From Gryllotalpicola daejeonensis (lineage in GTDB: Bacteria; Actinomycetota; Actinomycetes; Actinomycetales; Microbacteriaceae), in contig NZ_BAABBV010000001.1 in the NCBI RefSeq assembly GCF_039538145.1, positions 2,542,001 through 2,606,000 on the forward strand: a stretch of 64,000 nt of DNA. The letters run 5' to 3'. Made by a program: the position numbers and the translations under genes. Below, piece after piece: positions 18,144 through 26,140 of this stretch (the first letter of the stretch is position 1; every line of letters begins with the position of its first letter). The notes beneath the pieces were generated by a model that did no database searches, was not told the origin of the DNA, and saw only the letters and a list, made by a program, of their open reading frames with translations.

Positions 18144-18893
18144 GTGAACAAGGCCGACCTCACGAAGCGACCTCACGAGGTCGCCTCCATGTTCGACGAG
18201 GTCTCAACGCACTACGACCGCATGAACACGGTCCTCTCCGCCGGCAACGACCACCTCTGGCGCATCGCGACGACCCGCGCCATCGACCCGCGCCCCGGCG
18301 AGCTGGTGCTCGACGTCGCGGCCGGCACCGGTACGAGCAGCGCGGCCATCGCCGCGCGCGGCGCGCACGTCGTCGCCGCAGATTTCTCGGCGGGCATGAT
18401 CGAGGTGGGGCGCGTCCGCCAGGCGGCCAACCCGCGCGTCGAATTCGTGCAGGCGGATGCCACGCAGCTGCCCTTCGGCGACGACGAGTTCGACGCCGTC
18501 ACGATCTCGTTCGGCCTGCGGAACATCGTCGAGCCCAAGAAGGCCCTCGCCGAGTTCTTCCGCGTCACGAAGCCCGGCGGCCGCGTCGTCATCTGCGAGT
18601 TCTCGACGCCGCCTGTGGCCGCCGTGCGCGCCGCCTACTACGGCTACCTGCAGTACGGAACGCCGCTGGTCGCCCGACTCGCGTCCTCGAACGCTCCGGC
18701 CTACGAGTACTTGATGGACTCCATCCGCGCCTGGCCGAGCCAGCAGACCCTCGCCGGCTGGCTGCGCGAGGCCGGCTACGAGCGGGTCGCGTACCGCAAC
18801 CTGACGGCGGGCATCGTCGCGCTGCACCGCGGGTTCGTGCCGCTTCGCGGGCAGAGCCCGGCCGGGAACTCCAAGGCAGGGAAGACTTCGTGA
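18144..18893 (+). CDS. menG: Demethylmenaquinone methyltransferase MenG (UbiE family)
   Basis: This is a 249-residue SAM-dependent methyltransferase. Typical UbiE/MenG segments are MFDEVSTHYDRMNTVLSAG near residue 15, LVLDVAAGTGTSSAAIA near 52, and the family signature VTISFGLRNIVEPKKALAEF near 115. It methylates demethylmenaquinone from MenA, the last step to menaquinone. The GTG at 18144 is divergent from menF across 54 bp. The stop overlaps the GTG of the polyprenyl synthase (GTGA), coupling ring methylation and tail synthesis genes. Confidence 0.95.
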   Translation: MNKADLTKRPHEVASMFDEVSTHYDRMNTVLSAGNDHLWRIATTRAIDPRPGELVLDVAAGTGTSSAAIAARGAHVVAADFSAGMIEVGRVRQAANPRVEFVQADATQLPFGDDEFDAVTISFGLRNIVEPKKALAEFFRVTKPGGRVVICEFSTPPVAAVRAAYYGYLQYGTPLVARLASSNAPAYEYLMDSIRAWPSQQTLAGWLREAGYERVAYRNLTAGIVALHRGFVPLRGQSPAGNSKAGKTS

Positions 18894-19930
18894 CGTCATC
18901 GGTTCTCACGAGCCAGTTCGGGCTCACCGAGAAGCTGACCGCCTCGCCTGCCGAGCGGGCACTCGCCAAGAAGCTCGACGCCGCCCTCGAGCGCGTCGAG
19001 AGCGGCCTCAAAGAGCAGCTGCGCTTCGCCGACCAGATCGCCGACGTCACCGCGACGTACCTGTTCGGCGCGGGTGGGAAGCGGGTGCGCCCCGTGCTGA
19101 CGCTGCTCGCCGCAGAGCTCGGCGGCGGCGCGAACGACCAGGTCATCACCGCGGCCCAGGTGGTTGAGATCACCCACCTCGCCTCGCTGTACCACGACGA
19201 CGTGATGGACGATGCGCCGCTGCGCCGCGGTGTCCCCACCGCCCAGCTGGTGTGGGGCAACTCGGTCGCGGTGCTCACCGGCGACCTGCTGTTCGCCCGG
19301 GCGAGCCAGCTCATCGCCGGGCTCGGCGAGCGCGCCATCAGGATGCAGGCCGACACCTTCGAGCGCCTCTGCATGGGCCAGCTGCACGAGACCCTCGGGC
19401 CGCAGTCCGGTGAGGACCCGGTGGCGCACTACCTCAAGGTGCTCGCCGACAAGACGGGCTCGCTGATCGCCGCGGCCGCGCAGTTCGGCGTCGCGTTCTC
19501 GGGCGCCCCCGCCGAATACGAGCCCGCCGTGCTCGAGTTCGGCGAGAAGATCGGCGTCGCGTTCCAGCTCGTCGACGACGTCATCGACCTCTCGACCACC
19601 GACGCGGACACCGGCAAGCAGGCGGGCACCGACCTGCGCGCCGGCGTCGTCACGATGCCGTTGCTCAAGCTGCGTGCGACGGCGACGACGGATGCTTCGG
19701 CCGGCGCCCTGCTCGCCTATCTCGAGTCCGACGTCATCGGCGCCCCCGAGACCGTCGACGTGAGCGAGGGCATCGAGCGACTGCGCTCGCACGCCGTGGT
19801 CGCCCAGACCCTGGCCGACGCGCGCGAGTGGGCCCGGCAGGCCGTCGCCGCGCTCGCGCCACTTCCCGACGGCGCCGTGAAGAAGGCGCTCACGCGCTTC
19901 GCCGACACGGTCGTCGACCGCACGAGTTGA
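18890..19930 (+). CDS. Long-chain polyprenyl diphosphate synthase (menaquinone side chain)
   Basis: This is a 346-residue trans-isoprenyl diphosphate synthase. The first Asp-rich motif is in LYHDDVMDDAPLRRG near residue 105 and the second in QLVDDVIDLSTTDADTG near 228; GAGGKRVRPVLTLLAAEL near 65 binds IPP. It elongates allylic diphosphates to the polyprenyl tail used by MenA. Chain length cannot be set reliably from the sequence; the residues before the first motif (small or hydrophobic) fit a long product. The frame is open to 18083 inside menG, but the GTG at 18890 makes the usual GTGA overlap. Confidence 0.93.
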   Translation: MTSSVLTSQFGLTEKLTASPAERALAKKLDAALERVESGLKEQLRFADQIADVTATYLFGAGGKRVRPVLTLLAAELGGGANDQVITAAQVVEITHLASLYHDDVMDDAPLRRGVPTAQLVWGNSVAVLTGDLLFARASQLIAGLGERAIRMQADTFERLCMGQLHETLGPQSGEDPVAHYLKVLADKTGSLIAAAAQFGVAFSGAPAEYEPAVLEFGEKIGVAFQLVDDVIDLSTTDADTGKQAGTDLRAGVVTMPLLKLRATATTDASAGALLAYLESDVIGAPETVDVSEGIERLRSHAVVAQTLADAREWARQAVAALAPLPDGAVKKALTRFADTVVDRTS

Positions 19931-20050
19931 CCGCGCACCGACGGCGCCCGCGCTTTTGCCCCCCGGCCGACAGATGCACCCGGGCCTGAGAGCGCAAGCG
20001 TCGGCGGGGGACGCAAACCACATCATCAGAACCACCCAAGGAGCACACGC

Positions 20051-21412
20051 ATGACCAAGCTGCGACTCGCGATCGTCGGCGCCGGCCCGGCCGGCATCTA
20101 CGCTGCGGACATCCTGCTCAAGGCCGAGCGCAGCTTCGACGTGTCGATCGACCTGTTCGACCACCTGCCGGCGCCCTATGGCCTCGTGCGCTACGGCGTC
20201 GCCCCCGACCACCCGCGCATCAAGGGCATCATCACGGCGCTGCGCGACGTGCTGGACCGCGGCGACATCCGCATCTTCGGCAACGTGCGCTTCGGCGAGG
20301 ACATCACGCTCGACGACCTCAAGCAGCACTACAACGCGGTCATCTTCGCCACCGGCGCCGTGCGCGACGCAGAGCTTCGCATCCCCGGCGTCGACGCAGA
20401 GGCCTCCTACGGCGCGGCCGACTTCGTCAGCTGGTACGACGGCCACCCCGACTACCCGCGCGAGTGGCCGCTCGACGCCCGCGAGGTGGCGGTGATCGGC
20501 AACGGCAACGTGGCCCTCGACGTGGCCCGCATCCTCGCGAAGCACGCAGAGGACCTGCTTCCGACCGAGATCCCCGCCAACGTCTACGAGGGGCTCAAGG
20601 CATCCCCGGTCACCGACGTGCACGTCTTCGGTCGCCGCGGCCCGACCTCAGTGAAGTTCACGCCGCTCGAGCTGCGCGAGCTCGGCGAGCTGCGCGACGT
20701 CGACATGATCCTGTACGACGAGGACTTCGACTACGACGAGCACGCGCAGGCATCCGTCGCGGGCAACAAGCAGATCATGGTGATCGACCGCGTGCTGCAG
20801 TCGTGGCGGCAGCGCGAGGTGGGCGCAGCCAGCCGCCGCCTGCACCTGCACTTCTATGCGAAGCCGATTGAAGTGGTGACGGATGCCTCGGGCCGCGTCT
20901 CCGCCCTCAAGTACGAGCGCACTCGTCCCGACGGTCAGGGCGGTGTCGTCGGAACCGGCGAGATCCGCGAGACGCCGGTGCAGGCGCTCTACCGCGCGGT
21001 CGGCTACTTCGGCTCGCCGCTGCCCGGGGTGCCGTTCGATGAGAAGCACGGCGTCATCCCGAACCACGAGGGCCAGGTCGTGAACCCCGACAACAACGAG
21101 CAGGTCTACGGCGTCTACGCCACGGGCTGGATCAAGCGCGGCCCCGTCGGGCTCATCGGGCACACGAAGTCGGACGCGATGGAGACCGTGGAGCACCTCA
21201 TCAACGACGTCGCCAACTGGTGGTCACCCGCGTCGCCGTCTGAGGACTCGGTCGTCGAGCTGCTCGAGTCGCGCGGCATCCGCTACACCAACCTCGACGG
21301 CTGGCACGCGCTCGACGAGCACGAGATCGCCCTCGGCGAGCCCGAGGGCCGTGCGCGCATCAAGGTCGTCGACCGCGACGAGATGGTGCGCGTCTCGCGC
21401 CGCGAAGGGTAG
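20051..21412 (+). CDS. Ferredoxin/adrenodoxin-type NADP+ reductase (FprA-like)
   Basis: This is a 453-residue flavoprotein of the adrenodoxin-reductase type. The FAD-binding start LAIVGAGPAGIYAADIL is at residues 6-22, YGLVRYGVAPDHPRIKGI near 55, and the NADPH-binding GNGNVALDVARIL near 153. Near the C-terminus VYATGWIKRGPVGLIGHTKSDA is a family signature. It passes electrons between NADPH and ferredoxin in the cytosol. AAGGAG lies ten bases before the ATG. The 120-bp gap after the polyprenyl synthase suggests its own transcript, though a link with quinone metabolism through the cluster is possible. A 6-bp hairpin at 21424-21438 lies just after the stop. Confidence 0.92.
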   Translation: MTKLRLAIVGAGPAGIYAADILLKAERSFDVSIDLFDHLPAPYGLVRYGVAPDHPRIKGIITALRDVLDRGDIRIFGNVRFGEDITLDDLKQHYNAVIFATGAVRDAELRIPGVDAEASYGAADFVSWYDGHPDYPREWPLDAREVAVIGNGNVALDVARILAKHAEDLLPTEIPANVYEGLKASPVTDVHVFGRRGPTSVKFTPLELRELGELRDVDMILYDEDFDYDEHAQASVAGNKQIMVIDRVLQSWRQREVGAASRRLHLHFYAKPIEVVTDASGRVSALKYERTRPDGQGGVVGTGEIRETPVQALYRAVGYFGSPLPGVPFDEKHGVIPNHEGQVVNPDNNEQVYGVYATGWIKRGPVGLIGHTKSDAMETVEHLINDVANWWSPASPSEDSVVELLESRGIRYTNLDGWHALDEHEIALGEPEGRARIKVVDRDEMVRVSRREG

Positions 21413-21437
21413 TCGCGGGGCCCGGCGGACGCTCCGC

Positions 21438-21926
21438 CTACCGGAAGTTCACGAACTGCAGGTCGACCTCGAGGTCCTTGCCCTTGAGCAGCGCGATGGT
21501 GGCCTGCAGGTCGTCACGCGACTTCGACGAGACACGCAACTCGTCGCCCTGGATCTGGCTCTTGACCGACTTCGGCGCCTCGTCGCGGATGATCTTCGAG
21601 ATCTTCTTCGCGTCGTCTTGCTCGATGCCGTTCTTGAGCTTCGCCTCGATGCGGAACTCCTTGCCGCTGGGGAACGGCTTGCCGGCATCCAGCGACTTCA
21701 GCGAGATGCCCCGCTTGATGAGCTTCGACTGCAGCACGTCGAGCACGGCGTTCACGCGCTCTTCGGAGTTGGCCTTGAGCAGCAGCTGCTCACCGGACCA
21801 CTCCACCGACGCGCCGACGCCCTTGAAGTCGTAGCGTTGCTCGATCTCTTTCCTGGCCTGGTTGACGGCGTTGTCGGCCTCCATCTTGTCGACCTTGGAG
21901 ACGATGTCGAAGGAAGAATCTGCCAT
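21438..21926 (-). CDS. YajQ family nucleotide-binding protein (DUF520)
   Basis: This is a 162-residue protein of the YajQ family: SSFDIVSKVDKMEADNAVNQARKEI at the N-terminus, RYDFKG near 30, and VKSQIQGDELRVSSKSRDDLQ near 125. YajQ folds as two ferredoxin-like halves; some members bind cyclic di-GMP or GTP, and no role is proven here. The frame is open upstream to 22031, but the ATG at 21926 begins the conserved MADSSFD sequence. The gene is convergent with the FprA-like gene and divergent from tRNA-Tyr. Confidence 0.92.
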   Translation of the reverse strand: MADSSFDIVSKVDKMEADNAVNQARKEIEQRYDFKGVGASVEWSGEQLLLKANSEERVNAVLDVLQSKLIKRGISLKSLDAGKPFPSGKEFRIEAKLKNGIEQDDAKKISKIIRDEAPKSVKSQIQGDELRVSSKSRDDLQATIALLKGKDLEVDLQFVNFR

Positions 21927-22049
21927 GCGTTCCAGCTTAGGGCGGGCGGGGGATGCCGCACCCGATCTCGATTTCGTGCGAGCGCAAGCCGCAGGTAACA
22001 TTGGCAGGCGCCTTCGATCGGGTGAATACACGCGGTCGAAAGCGTCAAT

Positions 22050-22134
22050 GGCGAGTTACCCAAGCGGCCAAAGGGATCTGACTGTAAATCAGCCGGCTTA
22101 GCCTTCGGGGGTTCGAATCCCTCACTCGCCACCA
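22050..22134 (+). tRNA. tRNA-Tyr (GTA)
   Basis: The 7-bp acceptor stem GGCGAGT pairs with ACTCGCC at 22124-22130, followed by A and an encoded CCA. The anticodon loop CTGTAAA holds GTA at 22084-22086. A long variable arm (type II) fits tRNA-Tyr, and GGTTCGAATCC is the T-loop. Confidence 0.95.
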
Positions 22135-22141
22135 AAGAAAA

Positions 22142-22173
22142 CCCCGGTCAGACGCAAGATCTGCCGGGGCTTT
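22142..22173 (+). terminator. Terminator after tRNA-Tyr
   Basis: The stem CCCCGG (22142-22147) pairs with CCGGGG (22164-22169), and the inner CAGA/TCTG also pairs. It ends in CTTTCTC. It lies eight bases after the tRNA CCA and just before the end of the convergent DUF805 gene, so it may serve both. Confidence 0.75.
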
Positions 22174-22185
22174 CTCGTTGGTGGG

Positions 22186-22689
22186 TCAGCTGTCGAAACG
22201 CGCGCCCTCGGGCTTCGGGCCCTGGATCACGTAGACCAGCAGGATGATCCAGCCGATGATCGGCAGGAACACCCAGAAGAAGTTCCACCCGCTGTGGTTC
22301 GCGTCATGCAACCTGCGCCAGAGAAGGGCGAGCGAGGGCACGATGATCGCGAGACCCCAGATGCCCGAGATGACGTCGAACGTCGTGCCGGTTGCACCGT
22401 CGATGCGGCTGAGGCTGCTCAGCGCGATGTTGATGAGGTACGAGACGAGGAACCACCACCAGTACTCAGCACGGCTCGCACGACCCGAGAAGACGGCGTA
22501 TTTCGTGAAGAAGCGCTGAACCGCGACGGGCAGCGGCGCACCATAGTACGGCAAGTGGAGCGGCGGCTCGCCGCCTGCAGTGCTGTAGCCGGGCGCCCCT
22601 CCGTAACCGGGTGGCGGCGGTGGCGGGGCCACCGGCGGCTGCGGCGGCTGGGGCGGCCCAGGCGGCGGGGGCGGTGGGACGTTGGACAT
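22186..22689 (-). CDS. DUF805 family membrane protein
   Basis: This is a 167-residue protein. Its first 45 residues are almost entirely Pro, Gly and Tyr (SNVPPPPPPGPPQPPQPP), a flexible cytosolic tail common in actinobacterial membrane proteins. The DUF805 part follows: YYGAPLPVAVQRFFTKYAVFSGRASRAEYWWWFL near residue 48, then three to four membrane segments with the LWRRLHDANHSGW signature. Function is unknown. The ATG is preceded by GGAGGT seven bases upstream. It converges on tRNA-Tyr and sits opposite the inositol monophosphatase-like gene. Confidence 0.88.
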   Translation of the reverse strand: MSNVPPPPPPGPPQPPQPPVAPPPPPPGYGGAPGYSTAGGEPPLHLPYYGAPLPVAVQRFFTKYAVFSGRASRAEYWWWFLVSYLINIALSSLSRIDGATGTTFDVISGIWGLAIIVPSLALLWRRLHDANHSGWNFFWVFLPIIGWIILLVYVIQGPKPEGARFDS

Positions 22690-23006
22690 CTACGGACCTC
22701 CATCGGCGCCCCGCGAGCCGGGGCGTTCGCGGCCCAGATTAGAGGCGGTCGTGCCTCGCACAACAGAGTGGCGCGCGGATGTGACGCGCGATTAAAGAAC
22801 GGCGGGCCCGGGTGAGTCGCACATCTCACCGGGCCCGCCCGCTATGGAGGAATGCCGGTCACGCACACCGACATCGACATCCACGTTGGCCCGCGTCACT
22901 GGCAGAGACGTTGTGCCCGCCTATGAATCCGGTGTTAACGGATGCCTGTGCCGCACTCTCTCGCGAGCCATAGGGCCGCGCCCGCCGCTCGCCTAGGCTC
23001 TGTGAC
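22690..23006. other. Intergenic region with an isolated strong hairpin
   Basis: This 317-bp gap separates two divergent genes. At 22801-22839 there is a near-perfect 15-bp GC-rich stem (GGCGGGCCCGG..GTGAG with its complement, one bulged G) around an eight-base loop. No gene ends there on either strand, so it is either the relic of a lost gene or a structural element. No convincing open reading frame is seen. Confidence 0.6.
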
Positions 23007-23834
23007 GTGACGCACGCGAATGACGAGCTGCTCGAGATCGCCCGCTCCACCGCCTTGGCCGCCGCCGAGCTGATCCGGCGCAAGCGCCAGGAGGGCGTCG
23101 CCGTCGCGGCGCTCAAGTCCTCGCCCGTCGACGTCGTCACCGAGGCCGACCGCGAGTCAGAGGAGCTGATCCGATCGCTTCTCGCCGACGCGCGGCCCGG
23201 CGACGGATTCCTCGGCGAGGAGTCCGGCGAAGGCGACGCCTCGACCTCGGGCGTCACCTGGGTCGTCGACCCGATCGACGGCACGGTCAACTATCTCTAC
23301 GACATCCCCGACTACGCGGTGTCGATCGCGGCCGTCGAGGGCGGTACCGACCCCGCGGAATGGACCGCGCTCGCCGGCGTCGTGATCAACCCCGTCCTCG
23401 GCGAGGTGTACACCGCGATTCGCGGCGGCGGCGCCTTCCTCAACGACCCGCGCGGGCAGCGGCGTCTCGAGGTCGCCCCCGGCAAGGACCTCGCGACCGC
23501 GCTGGTGGCGACGGGGTTCAGCTACACGGCAGAGCGACGTGAGCGCCAGGCATCCGCTCTCACCCGCCTCATCCCGCTCATCCGCGACATCCGGCGATTC
23601 GGCTCTGCGGCACTCGATCTCTGTGCCGTCGCCGCCGGCCGCGTCGACGCCTACTACGAGCGCGGGCTGCACCCTTGGGATCACGCCGCAGGCGCCCTGA
23701 TCGCCGCCGAAGCGGGCGCGCGCGTCGCCGGGCTGGGTGGCGCCCCCGCTGGCGCGCTGCTCACGCTCGCCGCGGAGCCTGCGCTGTTCGCCCAGCTCGA
23801 GCCCCTTCTCGAGGAGTTCGGCGCCGCGTTCTGA
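23007..23834 (+). CDS. Inositol monophosphatase family protein
   Basis: This is a 275-residue Mg-dependent phosphatase of the IMPase superfamily. The three metal-site motifs are visible: LGEESGEG near residue 72, the signature WVVDPIDGTVNYLYDIPDYAVSIA near 88, and PWDHAAGALIAAEAGA near 223. Likely substrates are inositol-1-phosphate, histidinol phosphate or sugar phosphates; sequence alone does not decide. The GTG start gives a normal N-terminus with THANDELLEIARSTALAAAE. It is a single-gene unit ahead of the M23 peptidase gene. Confidence 0.9.
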   Translation: MTHANDELLEIARSTALAAAELIRRKRQEGVAVAALKSSPVDVVTEADRESEELIRSLLADARPGDGFLGEESGEGDASTSGVTWVVDPIDGTVNYLYDIPDYAVSIAAVEGGTDPAEWTALAGVVINPVLGEVYTAIRGGGAFLNDPRGQRRLEVAPGKDLATALVATGFSYTAERRERQASALTRLIPLIRDIRRFGSAALDLCAVAAGRVDAYYERGLHPWDHAAGALIAAEAGARVAGLGGAPAGALLTLAAEPALFAQLEPLLEEFGAAF

Positions 23835-24000
23835 GCGTTGCATTGTGCCGCGGGATGCCTGATCGCACAGTGCCCCGAAAGAAGGGTTGCAGCCTCTCAG
23901 GGTTGTCACGGTAAGGTAACGAAATCGGTTTTCCGCTCGTTGCAGCGTGGAACCGCCGCGCGACCCCTAGCCCGCCCCCGCAGTAGAAGTCGATACCCCC

Positions 24001-24963
24001 GTGCACGAAACCGCCCCGCAGCCGCAAACCCGGCGCGCTCTGCGCGAGCTCGAGCGCTCGCGTGCCACGCGCCGGCGTGGCCAGCGCGGGCCGGTGCGCG
24101 AGGCGGCTGTCGGGCCGGTGCGCGAGGCGGCTGCCGAAGCGCACGCGAGCAATCGCTGGGCGAGGGCGGCGGAGGATCCCGCGCCGTTCGCACCGGCTCC
24201 GGTCGACGCACCTTCGTCGGCGTCGGTGCCCGCTCCGCTTGCCGCACGGCGCGAGCCGAGCGTCACGGCGCCGCAGAAGCGTGGGAAGCGCCACTCCCAG
24301 CCGCTGACCATCGCAGCCTTCCTCTTCGCCATCGGCCTCGCCGTCACGAGCGTCGTGCCGATGCTCGCGCTCGGCCAGAGCGCCACGGCCGCCTCGGCGA
24401 CGGCAACCGGCGCGCAGGGCCACCGACAGCTGCAGGCCTGGCAGGCATCGGTGTCGAGCTCGGCTCCCGCGGCCGTCCGCGACACGTACTCGAGCACGCT
24501 CGTGAAGCCGGGCGCCCCGCTCGCGGGCAGCGGCGGCATCGAGTGGCCGTTCCCGTTCAACTCGCCGATCTCGTACGGCTTCGGCCCCCGTGTCGCCCCA
24601 ATGGAGGGCGCCTCGACGTTCCACAAGGGCGTCGACTTCGATCCTGGTGCGGGCGTGCCCATCCAGAACATCACGGCAGGGACCGTGACCAAGACGGTCT
24701 CCGACCCGCACAGCTCGCTCGGCATCGAGGTCGTCGTCGACCACGGCACCATCGACGGCCACCACATCGAGAGCCTCTACTGCGAGATGGCACCCGGGTC
24801 GATCAAGGTGCACGTCGGCCAGAAGATCGCGATGGGCACCATCGTCGGCAACGTCGGCGTCTCCGGTATCTCGACCGGCGCGCACCTGCACTTCGAGCTG
24901 CACGAAGACGGCCAGGCCGTCGACCCGCTCGCGTGGCTCCGCGCGCACGCCGGCGCAGCGTAG
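24001..24963 (+). CDS. Membrane-anchored M23 family metallopeptidase
   Basis: This is a 320-residue protein. A long basic cytoplasmic part (residues 1-98, Arg/Ala/Pro-rich with a repeated GPVREAA) precedes one membrane segment at about 100-125. The extracellular LytM/M23 domain covers about 180-316. Zinc ligands lie in FHKGVDFDPG (His and Asp near residues 207 and 211) and in HLHFE (295-299). Such enzymes cut peptidoglycan cross-bridges or activate other hydrolases. The GTG at 24001 is the first good start; the 165-bp leader before it (with GGTAAGGTAACG) may hold promoter or leader elements, not identified here. Confidence 0.88.
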   Translation: MHETAPQPQTRRALRELERSRATRRRGQRGPVREAAVGPVREAAAEAHASNRWARAAEDPAPFAPAPVDAPSSASVPAPLAARREPSVTAPQKRGKRHSQPLTIAAFLFAIGLAVTSVVPMLALGQSATAASATATGAQGHRQLQAWQASVSSSAPAAVRDTYSSTLVKPGAPLAGSGGIEWPFPFNSPISYGFGPRVAPMEGASTFHKGVDFDPGAGVPIQNITAGTVTKTVSDPHSSLGIEVVVDHGTIDGHHIESLYCEMAPGSIKVHVGQKIAMGTIVGNVGVSGISTGAHLHFELHEDGQAVDPLAWLRAHAGAA

Positions 24964-25111
24964 CCCGACGCACACCCGAGTCGACGCTCCCGCCGACGCT
25001 CCCGCCAACGCTCGCGCTCAGCAGAGTTCACCTCTGAGACACGGGCAGGTCTTACTTTCGTAACGGCCCCCGGGGTACGGTCGAATCTTGGCCGCGGGCC
25101 AGGGGCGCTCG

Positions 25112-26140
25112 ATGCAACATCCGGCGCCACCGCCACAGCCTCGAGGTAGCACCGTGCGATTGTCGTCATGGGGAACTCTGCGTTCCCCGATCGCCTACCT
25201 CTTCGTGCTGCCGGCGCTGCTGATCTTCCTGGTCTTCTCGATCGGGCCGACGGCCTACACGTTCGCGCTGTCGCTGTTCAAGTGGAACAAGTTCAACCCG
25301 GCGATGTCGCAGTTCATCGGGCTCGAGAACTACAAAACCGTCTTCACGGGCGCGGGCACTCCCAGCTTCTGGTCGACGCTCGGCGTCTCTTTCTATTTCG
25401 TCGCGGGCATGGTGATCGGCGGAACGGCCATCGGTCTCGCGCTGGCGCTGCTGCTGGCGCGGGGCGGCCGCGCGCTGGCATCCGCTCGCACCATGGTCTT
25501 CCTTCCCCATGTGACTCCCATCGTCGCGACCTCGCTCGTGTGGGTCTGGATCTTCAACCCGCAGTTCGGCCTCGCCAACCTGGTGGTGCACGCGACCGGC
25601 CACAAGAACATCGACTGGCTGGGCGACTCGAACTGGGCGATGCCCGCGGTGCTCATCTATTCGCTGTGGCATGAGCTCGGATTCGTGACCGTGGTGTTCC
25701 TCGGTGGGCTGACGACAATCTCGACCGAGCTCGCAGAGGCCGCGAAGCTCGACGGCGCGAACGGCTGGCAGGAGTTCTGGCACGTCACCTTCCCGCAGCT
25801 GCGCCCCGTGGTGACGCTGGTGCTGCTGATCGAGTCGGTCGGCAGCCTGCAGGCGTTCACGCAGTTCTTCGTGCTGACGCGCGGCGGCCCCGGCTACACG
25901 ACCGCGACCCTGGGCTTTCAGCTGTATCAGCAGGCCTTCGTGTTCTCGAACACGGGCTATGCCGCCGCGCTCGCGGTCGTGCTCTTCCTCGTCACCGCGG
26001 CGCTCAGCATCCTGCAACTTCGCCTGCAGGGCGGCGCTGCTGAGCCCCGCTCTCTCACTCGCTCACTCTCACGTTCCCGACCACGCTCCCAACCACGCAC
26101 CAAACCACGCACCCAATCCCTGCGAAAGGCCAACCCATGA
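25112..26140 (+). CDS. Sugar ABC transporter permease, MalF/UgpA type
   Basis: This is a 342-residue permease with six membrane segments. The first starts near residue 25 (SPIAYLFVLPALLIFLVFS), and the coupling motif EAAKLDGANGWQEFWHVTFPQLRP is near residue 210. It pairs with the permease at 27561. The C-terminus is Ser/Arg/Pro-rich and degenerate-looking (SLTRSLSRSRPRSQPRTKPRTQ). The ATG at 25112 has AGGGG nine bases upstream; a TTG at 25088 and a GTG at 25154 are alternatives. The stop overlaps the binding-protein ATG (ATGA). The imported sugar or polyol is unknown; sequence fits the glycerol-3-phosphate/oligosaccharide group. Confidence 0.88.
   Translation: MQHPAPPPQPRGSTVRLSSWGTLRSPIAYLFVLPALLIFLVFSIGPTAYTFALSLFKWNKFNPAMSQFIGLENYKTVFTGAGTPSFWSTLGVSFYFVAGMVIGGTAIGLALALLLARGGRALASARTMVFLPHVTPIVATSLVWVWIFNPQFGLANLVVHATGHKNIDWLGDSNWAMPAVLIYSLWHELGFVTVVFLGGLTTISTELAEAAKLDGANGWQEFWHVTFPQLRPVVTLVLLIESVGSLQAFTQFFVLTRGGPGYTTATLGFQLYQQAFVFSNTGYAAALAVVLFLVTAALSILQLRLQGGAAEPRSLTRSLSRSRPRSQPRTKPRTQSLRKANP

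Noticed and set aside
23850..24000. Cyclic di-AMP (ydaO-type) riboswitch before the M23 peptidase gene
   Set aside because: Such switches often precede wall hydrolases in Actinobacteria, and GGTAACG-like words occur, but I could not build the conserved stems. A covariance-model search would decide.
25051..25111. Riboswitch-like leader before the sugar permease gene
   Set aside because: GC-rich words resemble parts of known leaders, but no consistent fold or consensus is recognisable.
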